From NCBI GenBank assembly GCA_963708645.1, contig CAVPTA010000007.1:930001-994000 (forward strand): a DNA stretch of 64,000 bases, read 5' to 3'. Below the pieces are notes generated by a model. That model was not told where the DNA came from, searched no databases, and worked only from the letters and a program-made list of their open reading frames with translations. The stretch's first letter is position 1, and the number at the start of each line of letters is the position of its first letter. A program made the translations under genes and the position numbers. The DNA comes from RYN-133 sp963708645 (lineage in GTDB: Bacteria; Actinomycetota; Actinomycetes; Mycobacteriales; Jatrophihabitantaceae). Below, piece after piece: positions 25,530 to 35,244 of the stretch.

Positions 25530-28022
25530 CTACTCCTGCTCGTCCGGTTCGTCGGCGTTACGCGCAAGGGCGACCAGAGTGACACCGTCCGGCAGGTTCA
25601 TCAGACGAACTCCCATGGTCTGTCGTTGTGCGCGACGGACTTCCGCGGCCTTCGTGCGGATGACCACGCCTTCGGACGTGATCGCATAGATCTCGTCCTT
25701 GGGTGATACGGCGACGGCGCCGACCAACCCACCTCGCGTAGAGACGATACGCGCGGTGAGCACGCCCTTGCCGCCGCGCCCTTGCACCGGATACTCGTCC
25801 ACCCGGGTCCGCTTGGCGAATCCGCCCTCAGTCGCGACCAAGATTTCGACCTCGGACGAACCTTCGGAATCAGTGCCGACGACCGACATCGACAGCAGTT
25901 CGTCGCCGTCGTTGAACCGCATGCCGAACACTCCGGAGGTGGCCCGTCCCATGGGACGCAGGGTCTCGTCGTCGGCCCGGAAGCGAATCGACATGGCCTT
26001 GCGGCTGACCAGGATCAGGTCGTCGTCGGCCGAGATGAGCGCGGCCCCGATCAGCTCGTCGTCCTCGCGGAGGTTGACCGCGACCACGCCACCGGTGCGG
26101 TTGGAGTCGAACAGGGTCAGCTGGGACTTCTTCACCAGCCCGTGCTTGGTCGCGAGCACGAGGTACGGCGCGACGTCGTAGTTCTTCAGCGCGATGACCT
26201 GCGCGATCTGCTCGCCCGGTTGGAACGCCAACAGGTTCGCCACGTGCTGGCCCTTGGCGTTGCGGTTGGCCTCGGGAAGCTCGTACGCCTTGGCCCGGTA
26301 GACCCGCCCCTTGTTGGTGAAGAACAAGATCCAGTCGTGCGTGGAGCTGACGAAGAAGTGCGACACGATGTCGTCGGTACGCAGCGCTGCGCCCTGCACC
26401 CCACGGCCGCCACGACGCTGCGCGCGGTAGAGGTCGGTCTTCGTGCGCTTGGCGTAGCCGGTACGGGTGATGGTGACGACCACGTCCTCCTGCGCGATCA
26501 GATCCTCCATCGACACATCGCCGTCGTGGGGAATGATGCGCGTGCGCCGGTCGTCGCCGTACTTCTCGACGATCTCGGCCAGCTCGTCGCGGATGATGCT
26601 GCGCTGCCGGCCGGGCTTGGCCAGGATGTCTGTGTAGTCCTCGATCTGCGCCGCGATCTCGTCGTGCTGCTCGATGATGCGCTGGCGCTCGAGCGCAGCG
26701 AGGCGGCGCAGCTGCAGGTCGAGGATTGCAGTCGCCTGCACGTCGTCGATGTCGAGCAGCTCCATCAGGCCACCACGCGCCTCGTCCGCCGACGGCGAGT
26801 TGCGGATGAGCGCGATCACCGCGTCGAGCTGGTCGAGTGCCTTGAGCAAACCCCGCAGGATGTGGATGCGCTTCTCGGCCTCGGCGAGCAGGTACGTCGT
26901 GCGCCGGACGATGACCTCGACCTGGTGATCGACGTAGTGCGAGACGAACTGGTCGATGCGCAGCGTGCGCGGCACGCCGTCGACGATCGCCAGCATGTTC
27001 GCGCCGAAGGTCGTCTGCAGCTGGGTGTGCTTGAACAGGTTGTTCAGCACGACCTTCGCGACCCCATCACGGCTGAGCGTGATGACGATGCGCATGCCGA
27101 TGCGGTCGGAGCTCTCGTTGTGGATCGCGCGGATTCCGCCGATCTTCTTCTCGTTCACCAGGCCGGCGATCGACTCGACGAGGTTGTCCGGGTTCACCTG
27201 GTACGGCAGTTCGGTGACGACCAGGATCGTGTTGTGCCGGTCGTCCTCCTCGACCTCGACGACGGCGCGCATCCGGATCGACCCGCGGCCGGTGCGGTAG
27301 GCGTCCTCGATGCCGTCGCGGCCCACGATCAGTGAGCGGGTGGGGAAGTCCGGCCCCTGGACGAGCTTGAGCAGCTCCTCGAGCAGCTCCTCCGAGGTCG
27401 CGTCCGGGTGATCCAGCGCCCATGACACGCCTGCCGCGACCTCGCGCAGATTGTGCGGCGGGATCCGGGTCGCCATGCCGACCGCGATGCCCTCGGAGCC
27501 GTTGACCAGCAGGTTCGGGAATCGGGCCGGCAGGATGACCGGCTCGGTGGTGTTGCCGGCGTAGTTCGGGATGAAATCGACAGTTTCCTTGTCGATGTCC
27601 CGCAACATCTCCATGGCCAGGTTCTGCAACCGGCACTCGGTGTAGCGGTAGGCCGCCGCCGGGTCGTTGCCGGGCGAGCCGAAGTTGCCCTGCGGATCGA
27701 TCAGCGGGTAGCGCAGCGACCACGGCTGCGCCATGCGCACCAACGCGTCATAGAGCGCCGAGTCACCGTGCGGGTGGTAGTTGCCCATGACGTCGCCGAC
27801 GACGCGGCCGCACTTGACGTAGTTGCGATCGGGACGGAACCCCGAGTCGTACATCCCGTAGAGGATCTTGCGGTGCACCGGCTTGAGCCCGTCGCGCACA
27901 TCGGGCAGCGCCCGTCCCACGATGACCGACATCGCATAGTCGATGTAGCTGCGCTGCATCTCCGTCTGGATGTCGACAGGTTCGATCCGATCGAAGCCAC
28001 CGGTATCAGTCGTGTCAGTCAT
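25530..28022 (-). CDS. gyrA: DNA gyrase subunit A
   Basis: The 830-residue topoisomerase subunit cuts and rejoins DNA. The catalytic Tyr127 is in AYRYTECRLQ, the quinolone-resistance region reads HPHGDSALYDALVRMAQ (Ser88, Ala89, Asp92), and the GyrA box is QRRGGRGV in the C-terminal beta-pinwheel. Ser88 corresponds to E. coli Ser83 and M. tuberculosis Ala90. The ATG at 28022 is preferred over the TTG one codon earlier. It is downstream of gyrB with a 194-base gap containing a large inverted repeat. Confidence 0.98.
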   Translation of the reverse strand: MTDTTDTGGFDRIEPVDIQTEMQRSYIDYAMSVIVGRALPDVRDGLKPVHRKILYGMYDSGFRPDRNYVKCGRVVGDVMGNYHPHGDSALYDALVRMAQPWSLRYPLIDPQGNFGSPGNDPAAAYRYTECRLQNLAMEMLRDIDKETVDFIPNYAGNTTEPVILPARFPNLLVNGSEGIAVGMATRIPPHNLREVAAGVSWALDHPDATSEELLEELLKLVQGPDFPTRSLIVGRDGIEDAYRTGRGSIRMRAVVEVEEDDRHNTILVVTELPYQVNPDNLVESIAGLVNEKKIGGIRAIHNESSDRIGMRIVITLSRDGVAKVVLNNLFKHTQLQTTFGANMLAIVDGVPRTLRIDQFVSHYVDHQVEVIVRRTTYLLAEAEKRIHILRGLLKALDQLDAVIALIRNSPSADEARGGLMELLDIDDVQATAILDLQLRRLAALERQRIIEQHDEIAAQIEDYTDILAKPGRQRSIIRDELAEIVEKYGDDRRTRIIPHDGDVSMEDLIAQEDVVVTITRTGYAKRTKTDLYRAQRRGGRGVQGAALRTDDIVSHFFVSSTHDWILFFTNKGRVYRAKAYELPEANRNAKGQHVANLLAFQPGEQIAQVIALKNYDVAPYLVLATKHGLVKKSQLTLFDSNRTGGVVAVNLREDDELIGAALISADDDLILVSRKAMSIRFRADDETLRPMGRATSGVFGMRFNDGDELLSMSVVGTDSEGSSEVEILVATEGGFAKRTRVDEYPVQGRGGKGVLTARIVSTRGGLVGAVAVSPKDEIYAITSEGVVIRTKAAEVRRAQRQTMGVRLMNLPDGVTLVALARNADEPDEQE

Positions 28023-28113
28023 CAAGCAGATCCTTTGCTAGCCAAAACAGAGGCGCGTCTGTCGTCAGTCTTCGACCGCAGCGGTTGAGAACGCGACCAA
28101 AAGCGGAGGTGGA

Positions 28114-28207
28114 GGGCGTGGGCATGCCCTCGGGAGCGTGGATGGGCCTGGCCCCCCGACCGAGGAACGAGGGAGGGGTGGTTGCGCACGAGGGCATGCC
28201 CACGCCC
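28114..28207. repeat. Perfect 19-bp inverted repeat between gyrB and gyrA
   Basis: GGGCGTGGGCATGCCCTCG at 28114-28132 has its exact complement at 28189-28207, separated by 56 bases. Each arm also contains the palindrome GGGCATGCCC. It starts 9 bases after the gyrB stop and ends 91 bases before gyrA. RNA from this strand could form a very stable hairpin, possibly an attenuator or processing site within the gyrase operon. Confidence 0.75.
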
Positions 28208-28216
28208 GGAGCCGGA

Positions 28217-30220
28217 CTAGATGTCAAGGAACCGAACATCCCGCGCGTTGCGGATGATGAACGACCGACGCGCCTCCACGTCCTCACCCATGAGGACTGA
28301 GAACAGCTCATCGGCCGTAGCGGCATCGTCGAGGGTCACGAGCCGCAGGATCCGGTTGCTCGGATCCATCGTGGTCTCCCACAGCTCCTTGGAGTTCATC
28401 TCGCCGAGACCCTTGTAGCGCTGGATCGCGTCTTCCTTGGCGAGCTTGCGGTTTGCGTCCTGGCCGGTCTTGATCAGACCGTCGCGCTCCTTCTCCGAGT
28501 ACGCGTAGGACGGCTCGCCCTTGCTCCACTTGATCTTGTAGAGCGGCGGCGCGGCGAGGTACACGTGCCCGGCCTCGATGAGCGGACGCATGAACCGGAA
28601 CAGCAGCGTCAGCAGCAGCGTGGTGATGTGCTGGCCGTCGACGTCGGCGTCGGCCATCAGCACGATCTTGTGATAGCGCAGCTTGGCCAGGTCGAACTCG
28701 TCGTGGATGCCGGTGCCGAGCGCGGTGATCAGCGACTGCACCTCGTTGTTCTTCAGCACTCGGTCGATGCGCGACTTCTCGACGTTGATGATCTTGCCCC
28801 GGATCGGCAGGATCGCCTGGAACATCGAGTCGCGGCAGGACTTGGCCGACCCGCCGGCCGAGTCACCCTCGACGATGTAGAGCTCGCTTCGGCCGGGGTC
28901 GGTCGAGCGGCAGTCGGCCAGCTTGCCCGGCATGCCGAACGTGTCGAGCGCGTTCTTGCGGGCGAGCTTGCGCGCCTGCTGCGCGGCCCGGCGCGCCTTG
29001 GCAGCCTGGGTGATCTTCGTGACGACCTGCTTGGCCTCGGTCGGGTGACTCTCGAACCACGCGGTGAGCCGGTCGTTGGTCACCGACTGGACGAACGTCT
29101 TGGCCGAGGAGTTGCCGAGCTTGGTCTTGGTCTGCCCCTCGAACTGCGGCTCGCCGAGCTTGATCGAGATGATCGCTGCCAGACCCTCACGGATGTCGTC
29201 ACCGGTGAGGCGGTCTTCCTTGGTGTCCTTGACGTGCTTGCGCTCGATCGCCCACTTGTTCACGACGTTCGTCAGCGCGGCGCGGAAGCCCTCTTCGTGC
29301 GTGCCGCCCTCGATCGTGGCGATCGTGTTGGCGAAGGTGTGGACGCTCTCGGCGAAAGAGGCGTTCCACTGCATCGCGATCTCGACGGACAGCTTGCGCT
29401 CGCGGTCCTCGTCGGCGAAGGAGATGACGTCCTTGTTGATCGGGTCCTTGTCCTTCGTCCGGTTGATGTGCTTGACGAAGTCGACGATGCCGTCCTTGTA
29501 GACGTAGCTGATCTCTTTCGGGCCTTTGGGCTTGGCCGCGTCGTCAGCGGTCGCGTCGTCCTCGTCGACGATCTTGTCGACGCGCTCGTCGCGGAGCACG
29601 ATCGTCAGGCCCTTGTTGAGAAACGCGTACTCCTGGATGCGGCGGCGGATCGTCTCGAAGTCGAACTCGACGGTCTCGAAGATCCCGGCGTCGGCCCAGA
29701 AGGTGACGGTGGTGCCGTGCTTCCTGGACGGGTCGCCCTTCTTCAACGGGCCTGCCGGCTTCTGGTCGACGTAGGGCTGGCTCCACTCGAACCCGTCGCG
29801 CGCGATCTCGACCTCGAGCCGGCTCGAGAGGGCGTTGACGACCGAGACGCCGACGCCGTGCAGGCCGCCGGAGACCGCGTAGGCCTTGCCGTCGAACTTT
29901 CCGCCTGCGTGCAGCACCGTCAGGATGACCTCGACGGTGGGCTTCTTCTCGGTGGGGTGCATGTCGACCGGCATGCCACGGCCGTTGTCCTTGACCCGCA
30001 CGCCGCCGTCGGCGAGCAGCGTGACCTCGATGCGGTCGGCGTGGCCGCCGAGGGCTTCGTCGACGGAGTTGTCGACGACCTCCCAGACCAGGTGGTGCAG
30101 GCCGCGGGAGGCCGTCGACCCGATGTACATGCCGGGGCGCTTGCGGACGGCCTCAAGGCCTTCCAGGACCTGAATGCTGCTGCCGGTGTATTCGTTCTTC
30201 TTCGTCTTGGCGGCAGTCAC
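28217..30220 (-). CDS. gyrB: DNA gyrase subunit B
   Basis: The 667-residue ATPase subunit of gyrase. GHKL ATP site: EVVDNSVDEALGG, VKDNGRGMPVD, GGLHGVGVSVVNAL; TOPRIM: YIVEGDSAGGSAK with LPIRGKIINVEKS and the metal DxD in LMADADVDGQHI. It ends with RRSFIIRNARDVRFLDI, the normal C-terminus. An actinobacterial-type acidic insert (DEDDATADDAAKPKG) is present. Upstream 189 bases separate it from the DciA-like gene. Confidence 0.98.
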   Translation of the reverse strand: MTAAKTKKNEYTGSSIQVLEGLEAVRKRPGMYIGSTASRGLHHLVWEVVDNSVDEALGGHADRIEVTLLADGGVRVKDNGRGMPVDMHPTEKKPTVEVILTVLHAGGKFDGKAYAVSGGLHGVGVSVVNALSSRLEVEIARDGFEWSQPYVDQKPAGPLKKGDPSRKHGTTVTFWADAGIFETVEFDFETIRRRIQEYAFLNKGLTIVLRDERVDKIVDEDDATADDAAKPKGPKEISYVYKDGIVDFVKHINRTKDKDPINKDVISFADEDRERKLSVEIAMQWNASFAESVHTFANTIATIEGGTHEEGFRAALTNVVNKWAIERKHVKDTKEDRLTGDDIREGLAAIISIKLGEPQFEGQTKTKLGNSSAKTFVQSVTNDRLTAWFESHPTEAKQVVTKITQAAKARRAAQQARKLARKNALDTFGMPGKLADCRSTDPGRSELYIVEGDSAGGSAKSCRDSMFQAILPIRGKIINVEKSRIDRVLKNNEVQSLITALGTGIHDEFDLAKLRYHKIVLMADADVDGQHITTLLLTLLFRFMRPLIEAGHVYLAAPPLYKIKWSKGEPSYAYSEKERDGLIKTGQDANRKLAKEDAIQRYKGLGEMNSKELWETTMDPSNRILRLVTLDDAATADELFSVLMGEDVEARRSFIIRNARDVRFLDI

Positions 30221-30409
30221 GCAGTGCTCCCCTTAATGCGGGCGATGAAATTCGGCGTCGAGCTCGAGACCTGGCTCGATTTGTGTCCAGTCTACCGGAA
30301 TCGCGGGAGCAATCCCGCGTTCAACGCGCCTCATGTGGACGGAGAACGACGTGGCACCGCGTCGTGCGTCTCCCCTTGCGACCCGGTATCGGCGATTTCA
30401 CGGTGGCGA

Positions 30410-31024
30410 TCAGCCGTAGGTGTCGCGCGGGCCGCGGGCTCCCCGGACGGCGCGGGGGCCATGCTTCCAGCTCGGTGCGACGGGCCCGGTGACCACGATA
30501 CGGGTCACCACGTCGGGTCCGAGTTCGGCGACGATCCGGGCCAGGAGCGTGCCTGCCAGCAGCCGCAACTGCGTGGCCCACGCCGTCGATTCGGCACTGA
30601 CCCGCAGCTCGCCCTCGCGCAACCCGCTCGGCGCGCAATGGGCCGCAACGTCCTCGCCGACGATCTCGGCCCAGGCGCTGAACACCCGCGCCTCCGACAG
30701 CGGGCGTTGCCAACCGCGGTCGGCGACGAAGTCAGCGGCGACGGTGCCCAGGCTGGCCGGATCGGTCGAGTCCGGCCAGGCTCCGGAGTAGCCCCCGCGG
30801 GTGCCCTCGGCGTTGACGTCGCGATCGGCCGAGCGCCGCCGACCCCGGCCACGGCCGGGTTTGGTACGTGAGATCCGCTGCGCGCCGGCCAACGCGGCCT
30901 TCACCGGATCGGCTGACTTGTCCACAGAATCACCCGGTTTTCCACTGTCTGCTGTGGAAGACGGTGTGACCTGGGCGACGTTTTCGGGCTCCGGAGGCTC
31001 ATTCGCCGGAATTTTCTCAGCCAC
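30410..31024 (-). CDS. DUF721 (DciA-like) protein
   Basis: The 204-residue protein has a charged disordered N-terminus and a C-terminal KH-like DUF721 core (VFSAWAEIVGEDVAAHCAPS, LRVSAESTAWATQLRLLAG). DciA-type proteins help load or operate the replicative helicase, and this gene is Rv0004-like, always following recF in actinobacteria. Its start overlaps the recF end by 8 bases, so it is translationally coupled. Confidence 0.92.
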   Translation of the reverse strand: MAEKIPANEPPEPENVAQVTPSSTADSGKPGDSVDKSADPVKAALAGAQRISRTKPGRGRGRRRSADRDVNAEGTRGGYSGAWPDSTDPASLGTVAADFVADRGWQRPLSEARVFSAWAEIVGEDVAAHCAPSGLREGELRVSAESTAWATQLRLLAGTLLARIVAELGPDVVTRIVVTGPVAPSWKHGPRAVRGARGPRDTYG

Positions 31025-32177
31025 GGCTCACCGTCGCGTCGGCGATCCGGTGGGTGGTACCGGCCAGTTGCTCGGGCACATCAGAGGCAACCGCGGCGGT
31101 GACGATCGCCTGCTCGGCCTTGCTCGCCACCAGTGCCAGTTGCTCGCGGCGGCCCGCGTCGAGTTCGGCGAACACGTCGTCGAGAAGCAAGACCGGTTCG
31201 GCTTCGGCAGGTGCGTCGGCCCGCAACAGTTCGTAGCTGGCCAGCCGTAACGACAGCGCGACCGACCAGCCCTCGCCGTGACTGGCGTAACCGCGCACCG
31301 GCAATGCGCCGATCCCGAGATCGAGCTCGTCACGGTGCGGCCCGACCAGGTTCACACCACGCTCGAGTTCGGCCGGGCGTCGGCGAGCCAGTTCGGCCAG
31401 CAGCGCTGCACGCAACGCCTCACGGTCCGGGACGATGTCCTCGCCCAACTCGGGCAACACTTCGGCGAGCGCGCTCGCGTAATGCAGGGTCAGCTCGGCG
31501 CTGGCCGGCGCCACCTGGGCGTAGGCAACGACCGCGTGCGGACGCAGGGCCTCGACGGCGGCGAGGCGGGCAGCGAGCAGCTCGCTGCCGTGCTCGGCCA
31601 GGTGCGCGTCCCAGACGTCAAGGGTGGCTGCGACCGCGTCGCGCTCGCTCGTCCCGGCGCGTCGCGAGGCTCCCGATGACTTGAGCAGCGCGCCCCGCTG
31701 GCGCAGCACCCGCTCGTAGTCCGAGCGCACCGCGGCCATCCGCGGCGCGCGGGCGACGACCAGGTCGTCGAGGAATCGGCGCCGCTCACCCGGATCGCCG
31801 CGCACGATCGCGAGATCCTCCGGCGCGAACAGCACGCAGCGCAGCGCGCCGAGCACATCGCGGACTCGCGGCTGACCGACGCCGTTCAGCTTGGCCTTGT
31901 TGGCTCGCCCGGGCGAGATCTCGAGCTCCACGCGCAGTTCGCGGCCGCCGGCCACGAGCGCGCAGCGCACCACCGCGCGCTCGGCGCCGTAGCGAACCAG
32001 GGGAGCGTCGGTCGAGACCCGGTGGCTGGCGAGGGTCGCGACGTAACCGAGCGCCTCGATGAGGTTCGTCTTACCCTGTCCGTTCGCGCCGACCAGGACG
32101 TTCGGCCCGGGCTCGAAGGCGACTTCGGCAGCCGGCCAGCTGCGGAAGTCGGCGACCGACAGGTGCCTGACAAACAT
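31017..32177 (-). CDS. recF: DNA replication/repair protein RecF
   Basis: The 386-residue SMC-like ATPase assists loading of RecA at gaps. Walker A is GANGQGKTNLIEALGY (about 33-48), and the C-terminal signature and Walker B are ASHGEGWSVALSLRLASYEL and PVLLLDDVFAELDAGRREQL. It follows dnaN by 10 bases. The order dnaA-dnaN-recF-DUF721-gyrB-gyrA is the standard origin order. Confidence 0.97.
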   Translation of the reverse strand: MFVRHLSVADFRSWPAAEVAFEPGPNVLVGANGQGKTNLIEALGYVATLASHRVSTDAPLVRYGAERAVVRCALVAGGRELRVELEISPGRANKAKLNGVGQPRVRDVLGALRCVLFAPEDLAIVRGDPGERRRFLDDLVVARAPRMAAVRSDYERVLRQRGALLKSSGASRRAGTSERDAVAATLDVWDAHLAEHGSELLAARLAAVEALRPHAVVAYAQVAPASAELTLHYASALAEVLPELGEDIVPDREALRAALLAELARRRPAELERGVNLVGPHRDELDLGIGALPVRGYASHGEGWSVALSLRLASYELLRADAPAEAEPVLLLDDVFAELDAGRREQLALVASKAEQAIVTAAVASDVPEQLAGTTHRIADATVSRG

Positions 32178-32187
32178 CGCGAGTGCG

Positions 32188-33330
32188 TCAGCCGGGCAGG
32201 CGGACCGGCATCATCACGTAGGTGTACTCGCCGGCGGCGTCGGCATCAGCAGCATCGGGACGCAGCACGACCGGCTTGTTCGGCGAGGTGAACAACAGCC
32301 GCGCGCTCGACGCCGTCAGCGCAGCCAGTCCGTCGAGCAGGAACTGGGGGTTGAACGCTGTGGTGATCGCGTCACCGTCGTAACCGACTTCGAGATTTTC
32401 TTCCGCGCGGCCCTCGTCGTCACCACCGGCCGACAGCGACAGTCCGTCGGGGCTGAATTCGAGGCGCACCGGCGTGTTGCGGTCGGCGACCAGCGCCACC
32501 CGGCGAACGGCCTCGACCAGCGGCGCAACCGTGATCTCGGCAGTGGATGACCACTCGCTCGGCAGCAGCGAGCGGTAGGCCGGGAAGGTGGCATCGAGCA
32601 GCCGGGTGGTCGCGCGGCTGGCGCGGCCGTTGGTCGTACCGGCGAAGCCGATGATGCCCTCGCCGGCCCCGCCGGCGGACAGGGCGAGGGTCATCGTGTA
32701 GCTGTGCGACAGGCTCTTGGCGGCATCGGAGAGCGTGCGCGCCGGGACGAGCACCTGCGCCGGCTCGGCCGACGGGTTCTCCGGGGTCCAGTCGAGTTCG
32801 CGTACGGCCAGCCGGTACCGGTCGGTGGCGGCGAGCGTGATGCGCGAGCCGTCGATCTCGAGCCGAACGCCGGTGAGCATCGGCAGCGTGTCGTCGCGGC
32901 CGGCGGCAATGGCGACCTGGCTGACGGCCGTGGCGAATGCGGCGCTGTCGACCGTGCCGGCGGTGGTCGGCATGCTCGGCAGCCGCGGGTAGTCCTCGAC
33001 GGGCATCGTCGGCAGGGTGAACCGAGCGGCACCACACACGATCGACAGCCGCGAACCGTCGAGGGTGACGTCGACCGGATGCGGCGGCAGTGCCTTGGTG
33101 ATGTCGGCGAGCAGGCGACCCGAAACGAGCGCCTGGCCGTCTTCGCCGGCGCTGACGTCGAGGTCGACCTCGGTCGAGGCCTCGAGGTCGAATCCGGACA
33201 CCGTCAGCTGCTCGCCCTCGATCGCGAGCAGCAGACCGGCGAGGACGGGCATGGTCGGACGCGTCGACAGGCTGCGGGCGGCCCAGGTGACGGCATCGGC
33301 CAGAGCGTCTCGCTCAACCCGGAACTTCAT
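32188..33330 (-). CDS. dnaN: DNA polymerase III beta subunit (sliding clamp)
   Basis: The 380-residue clamp starts MKFRVERDALADAVTWAARS and has the three repeated clamp domains, with LPSMPTTAGTVDSAAFATAV in the middle and the C-terminal TYVMMPVRLPG end. It forms the dimeric ring that tethers the polymerase. It lies downstream of dnaA, across the 414-base oriC gap. Confidence 0.97.
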   Translation of the reverse strand: MKFRVERDALADAVTWAARSLSTRPTMPVLAGLLLAIEGEQLTVSGFDLEASTEVDLDVSAGEDGQALVSGRLLADITKALPPHPVDVTLDGSRLSIVCGAARFTLPTMPVEDYPRLPSMPTTAGTVDSAAFATAVSQVAIAAGRDDTLPMLTGVRLEIDGSRITLAATDRYRLAVRELDWTPENPSAEPAQVLVPARTLSDAAKSLSHSYTMTLALSAGGAGEGIIGFAGTTNGRASRATTRLLDATFPAYRSLLPSEWSSTAEITVAPLVEAVRRVALVADRNTPVRLEFSPDGLSLSAGGDDEGRAEENLEVGYDGDAITTAFNPQFLLDGLAALTASSARLLFTSPNKPVVLRPDAADADAAGEYTYVMMPVRLPG

Positions 33331-33744
33331 TGGTCGCCTCCTGCGCCGATTGCCCAGCGGAATGACTCGTGCGAATTACACGATGGGGGTCTACAGCGTG
33401 CCGTACGGGGTCGTCCCCACAATCCACCACCCACCAGCCGTTGCCTTTGAGCATTGTTGATTTGAAGTACTCGTCTGTCTTCTTCGCTGCTGTGGACACT
33501 GGGGACAACGCCGACGCGGGCGCCTGCAGCCCTGTAATTGTCTGACGCGGCGCGCTCGTGAGGGTTGTGGACAGGCATGGGTGGATCATGCCCCGTGCAT
33601 AGGACATCGGGTGGACAACAGGTGACTGTCCCGTGCCGTGCACATCAAGCCGCCGGTTCTCCACAGATCTGCCCACAGAGTGTGAATTACAGGTCGAGGT
33701 GCGCGGGCGGGTCGGCAAGTGGGTTGCAGACATGCGGCCCGACA
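33331..33744. other. oriC: oriC: DnaA-box cluster in the dnaA-dnaN gap
   Basis: This 414-base gap contains at least six DnaA-box-like sequences close to TTGTCCACA: reverse GTGTCCACA (33491-33499), reverse TTGTCCCCA (33500-33508), reverse CTGTCCACA (33566-33574), reverse TTGTCCACC (33610-33618), forward TTCTCCACA (33657-33665) and CTGCCCACA (33669-33677). A CGTCCCCACA also occurs near 33411. The dnaA-dnaN gap is the oriC location in mycobacteria and streptomycetes. The relatively AT-rich stretch around 33440-33480 may be the unwinding zone, but that is only inference. Confidence 0.88.
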
Positions 33745-35244
33745 CTAGGTGCGCGACCGCAGTTTGATGCGGCTGGTCAGCTCGGCGATCTGGTTGTAGG
33801 TCGTCAGCTTCTCGCCCATCTGCATCTTGATCTTGCGCTCGGCGTGCATGACCGTCGTGTGGTCGCGGCCGCCGAACTTCTCGCCGATGCGCGGCAGTGA
33901 GAGGTCGGTCAGCTCGCGGCAGAGGTACATCGCCATCTGGCGGGCGTGGACGAGCGCGCGGCTGCGCGAGGGCCCGACGAGGTCGTCGACCGATACCCCG
34001 AAGTACTCGGCGGTGATGCCCATGATCGTCGATGCCGTGATCTCGGGGGCGTCGAGCTCGCCGACGAGGTCCTTCAGGACGGTCTCGGTCAGCGTCATGT
34101 CGACGGTCTGCCGGTTCAGGCTGGCGAACGCGGTGACGCGGATGAGCGCGCCTTCGAGCTCGCGGATGTTGCTCTGGATGCGCGAGGCGATGAACTCCAG
34201 CACCTCCGGCGGGCAGGTTCATGCCCTCCTGCGCGGCCTTCTTGCGCAGGATCGCGATGCGCGTCTCGAGGTCGGGCGCCTGGACGTCGCTGATCAGGCC
34301 CCACTCGAAGCGGGTGCGCAGCCGGTCCTCGAGCATGTTCAGCTGCCGCGGCGACTTGTCGGAGCTGATGACGATCTGCTTGTTCGCGTTGTGCAGCGTG
34401 TTGAACGTGTGGAAGAACTCCTCCTGCGTGCGCTCGGCGCGCTCCAGGAACTGGATGTCGTCGATCAGCAGCAGGTCGACCGAGCGGTAGCGGGCCTGGA
34501 AGGCCTGCATCTTGTCGTCGCGCACGGAGTTGATGAAGTCGTTGGTGAACTCTTCGCTGGACACGTAGCGCGTGCGCAGCCCGGGCAGCAGCCGCTGGGC
34601 GTAGTGGCCGATCGCGTGCAGCAGGTGGGTCTTGCCCAGCCCGGACTCGCCGTAGATGAACAGCGGGTTGTAGGCCTTGGCCGGCGCCTCGGCGACCGCG
34701 ACCGCGGCGGCGTGGGTGAACCGGTTGCTCGAGCCGATGACGAAGGTGTCGAAGGTGTACTTCGGGTTCAGCCGCGCGTCGCGGGCATCGCGCTCGGGAT
34801 TGCGCGCGCCGCCGCGGTCGCTGCGCCGTGCCGCGGCCGGAACGCCGTAGCTGCCGCGGTCAGGCCGAGCGGCGTGCAGCCATCCGGTGCTCGTCGTCGG
34901 CGACGCGAACTGTCACCGGAGCCGCGTCGACTCGTCGGCTCGTCGTCGACGCTGTCGTCGATCGCGGCGTCGCCGGCCTCGTCGGCGTTCTGCACGGTGA
35001 CGGCGATCTGGACGTCGTGGCCGAGCTCCTCGGACAGCACGACAGCCAGGTACGGGCGCAGGTGGCTGTCGAGGTACTCGCGGACGAACTCGTTCGGCGC
35101 CGCGAGCAGCGCGGTGTCCTCGACCAGCCCGAGCGGGCGGGTCAGGCTCAGCCAGGCCTTGTGCTGCGGACGCAGCGCGTCGTCGTTGTCGAAGCGGGTG
35201 CGGGCCCGGTCCCAGACTCCGAGGAGTTCGGTCTTGTCGTCCAC
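33745..35244 (-). CDS. dnaA: Chromosomal replication initiator DnaA, frameshifted
   Basis: Domain I is intact from GTG at 35244 (LLGVWDRARTRFDNDDALRP, NEFVREYLDSHLRPYLAVVL). After the variable linker the frame changes (about 34880-34990), then NPKYTFDTFVIGSSNRFTHA, Walker A GESGLGKTH and Walker B LLLIDDIQFL continue correctly. The frame changes again near 34215, after KKAAQEGMNLPA, before LEFIASRIQSNIRELEGALI and the domain IV signature GRDHTTVMHAERKI. All functional parts remain, and a broken dnaA would be lethal, so these are probably sequence errors. Reconstructed length is about 499 residues. It reads toward oriC and dnaN. Confidence 0.95.

Noticed and set aside
25782..27335. Long open frame on the + strand opposite gyrA
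   Set aside because: Antisense shadow of gyrA with repeated Val/Asp/Arg content and no homology I can see.
28565..30871. Long open frame on the + strand opposite gyrB
   Set aside because: Antisense shadow of gyrB; no domain, no ribosome-binding site and biased composition.
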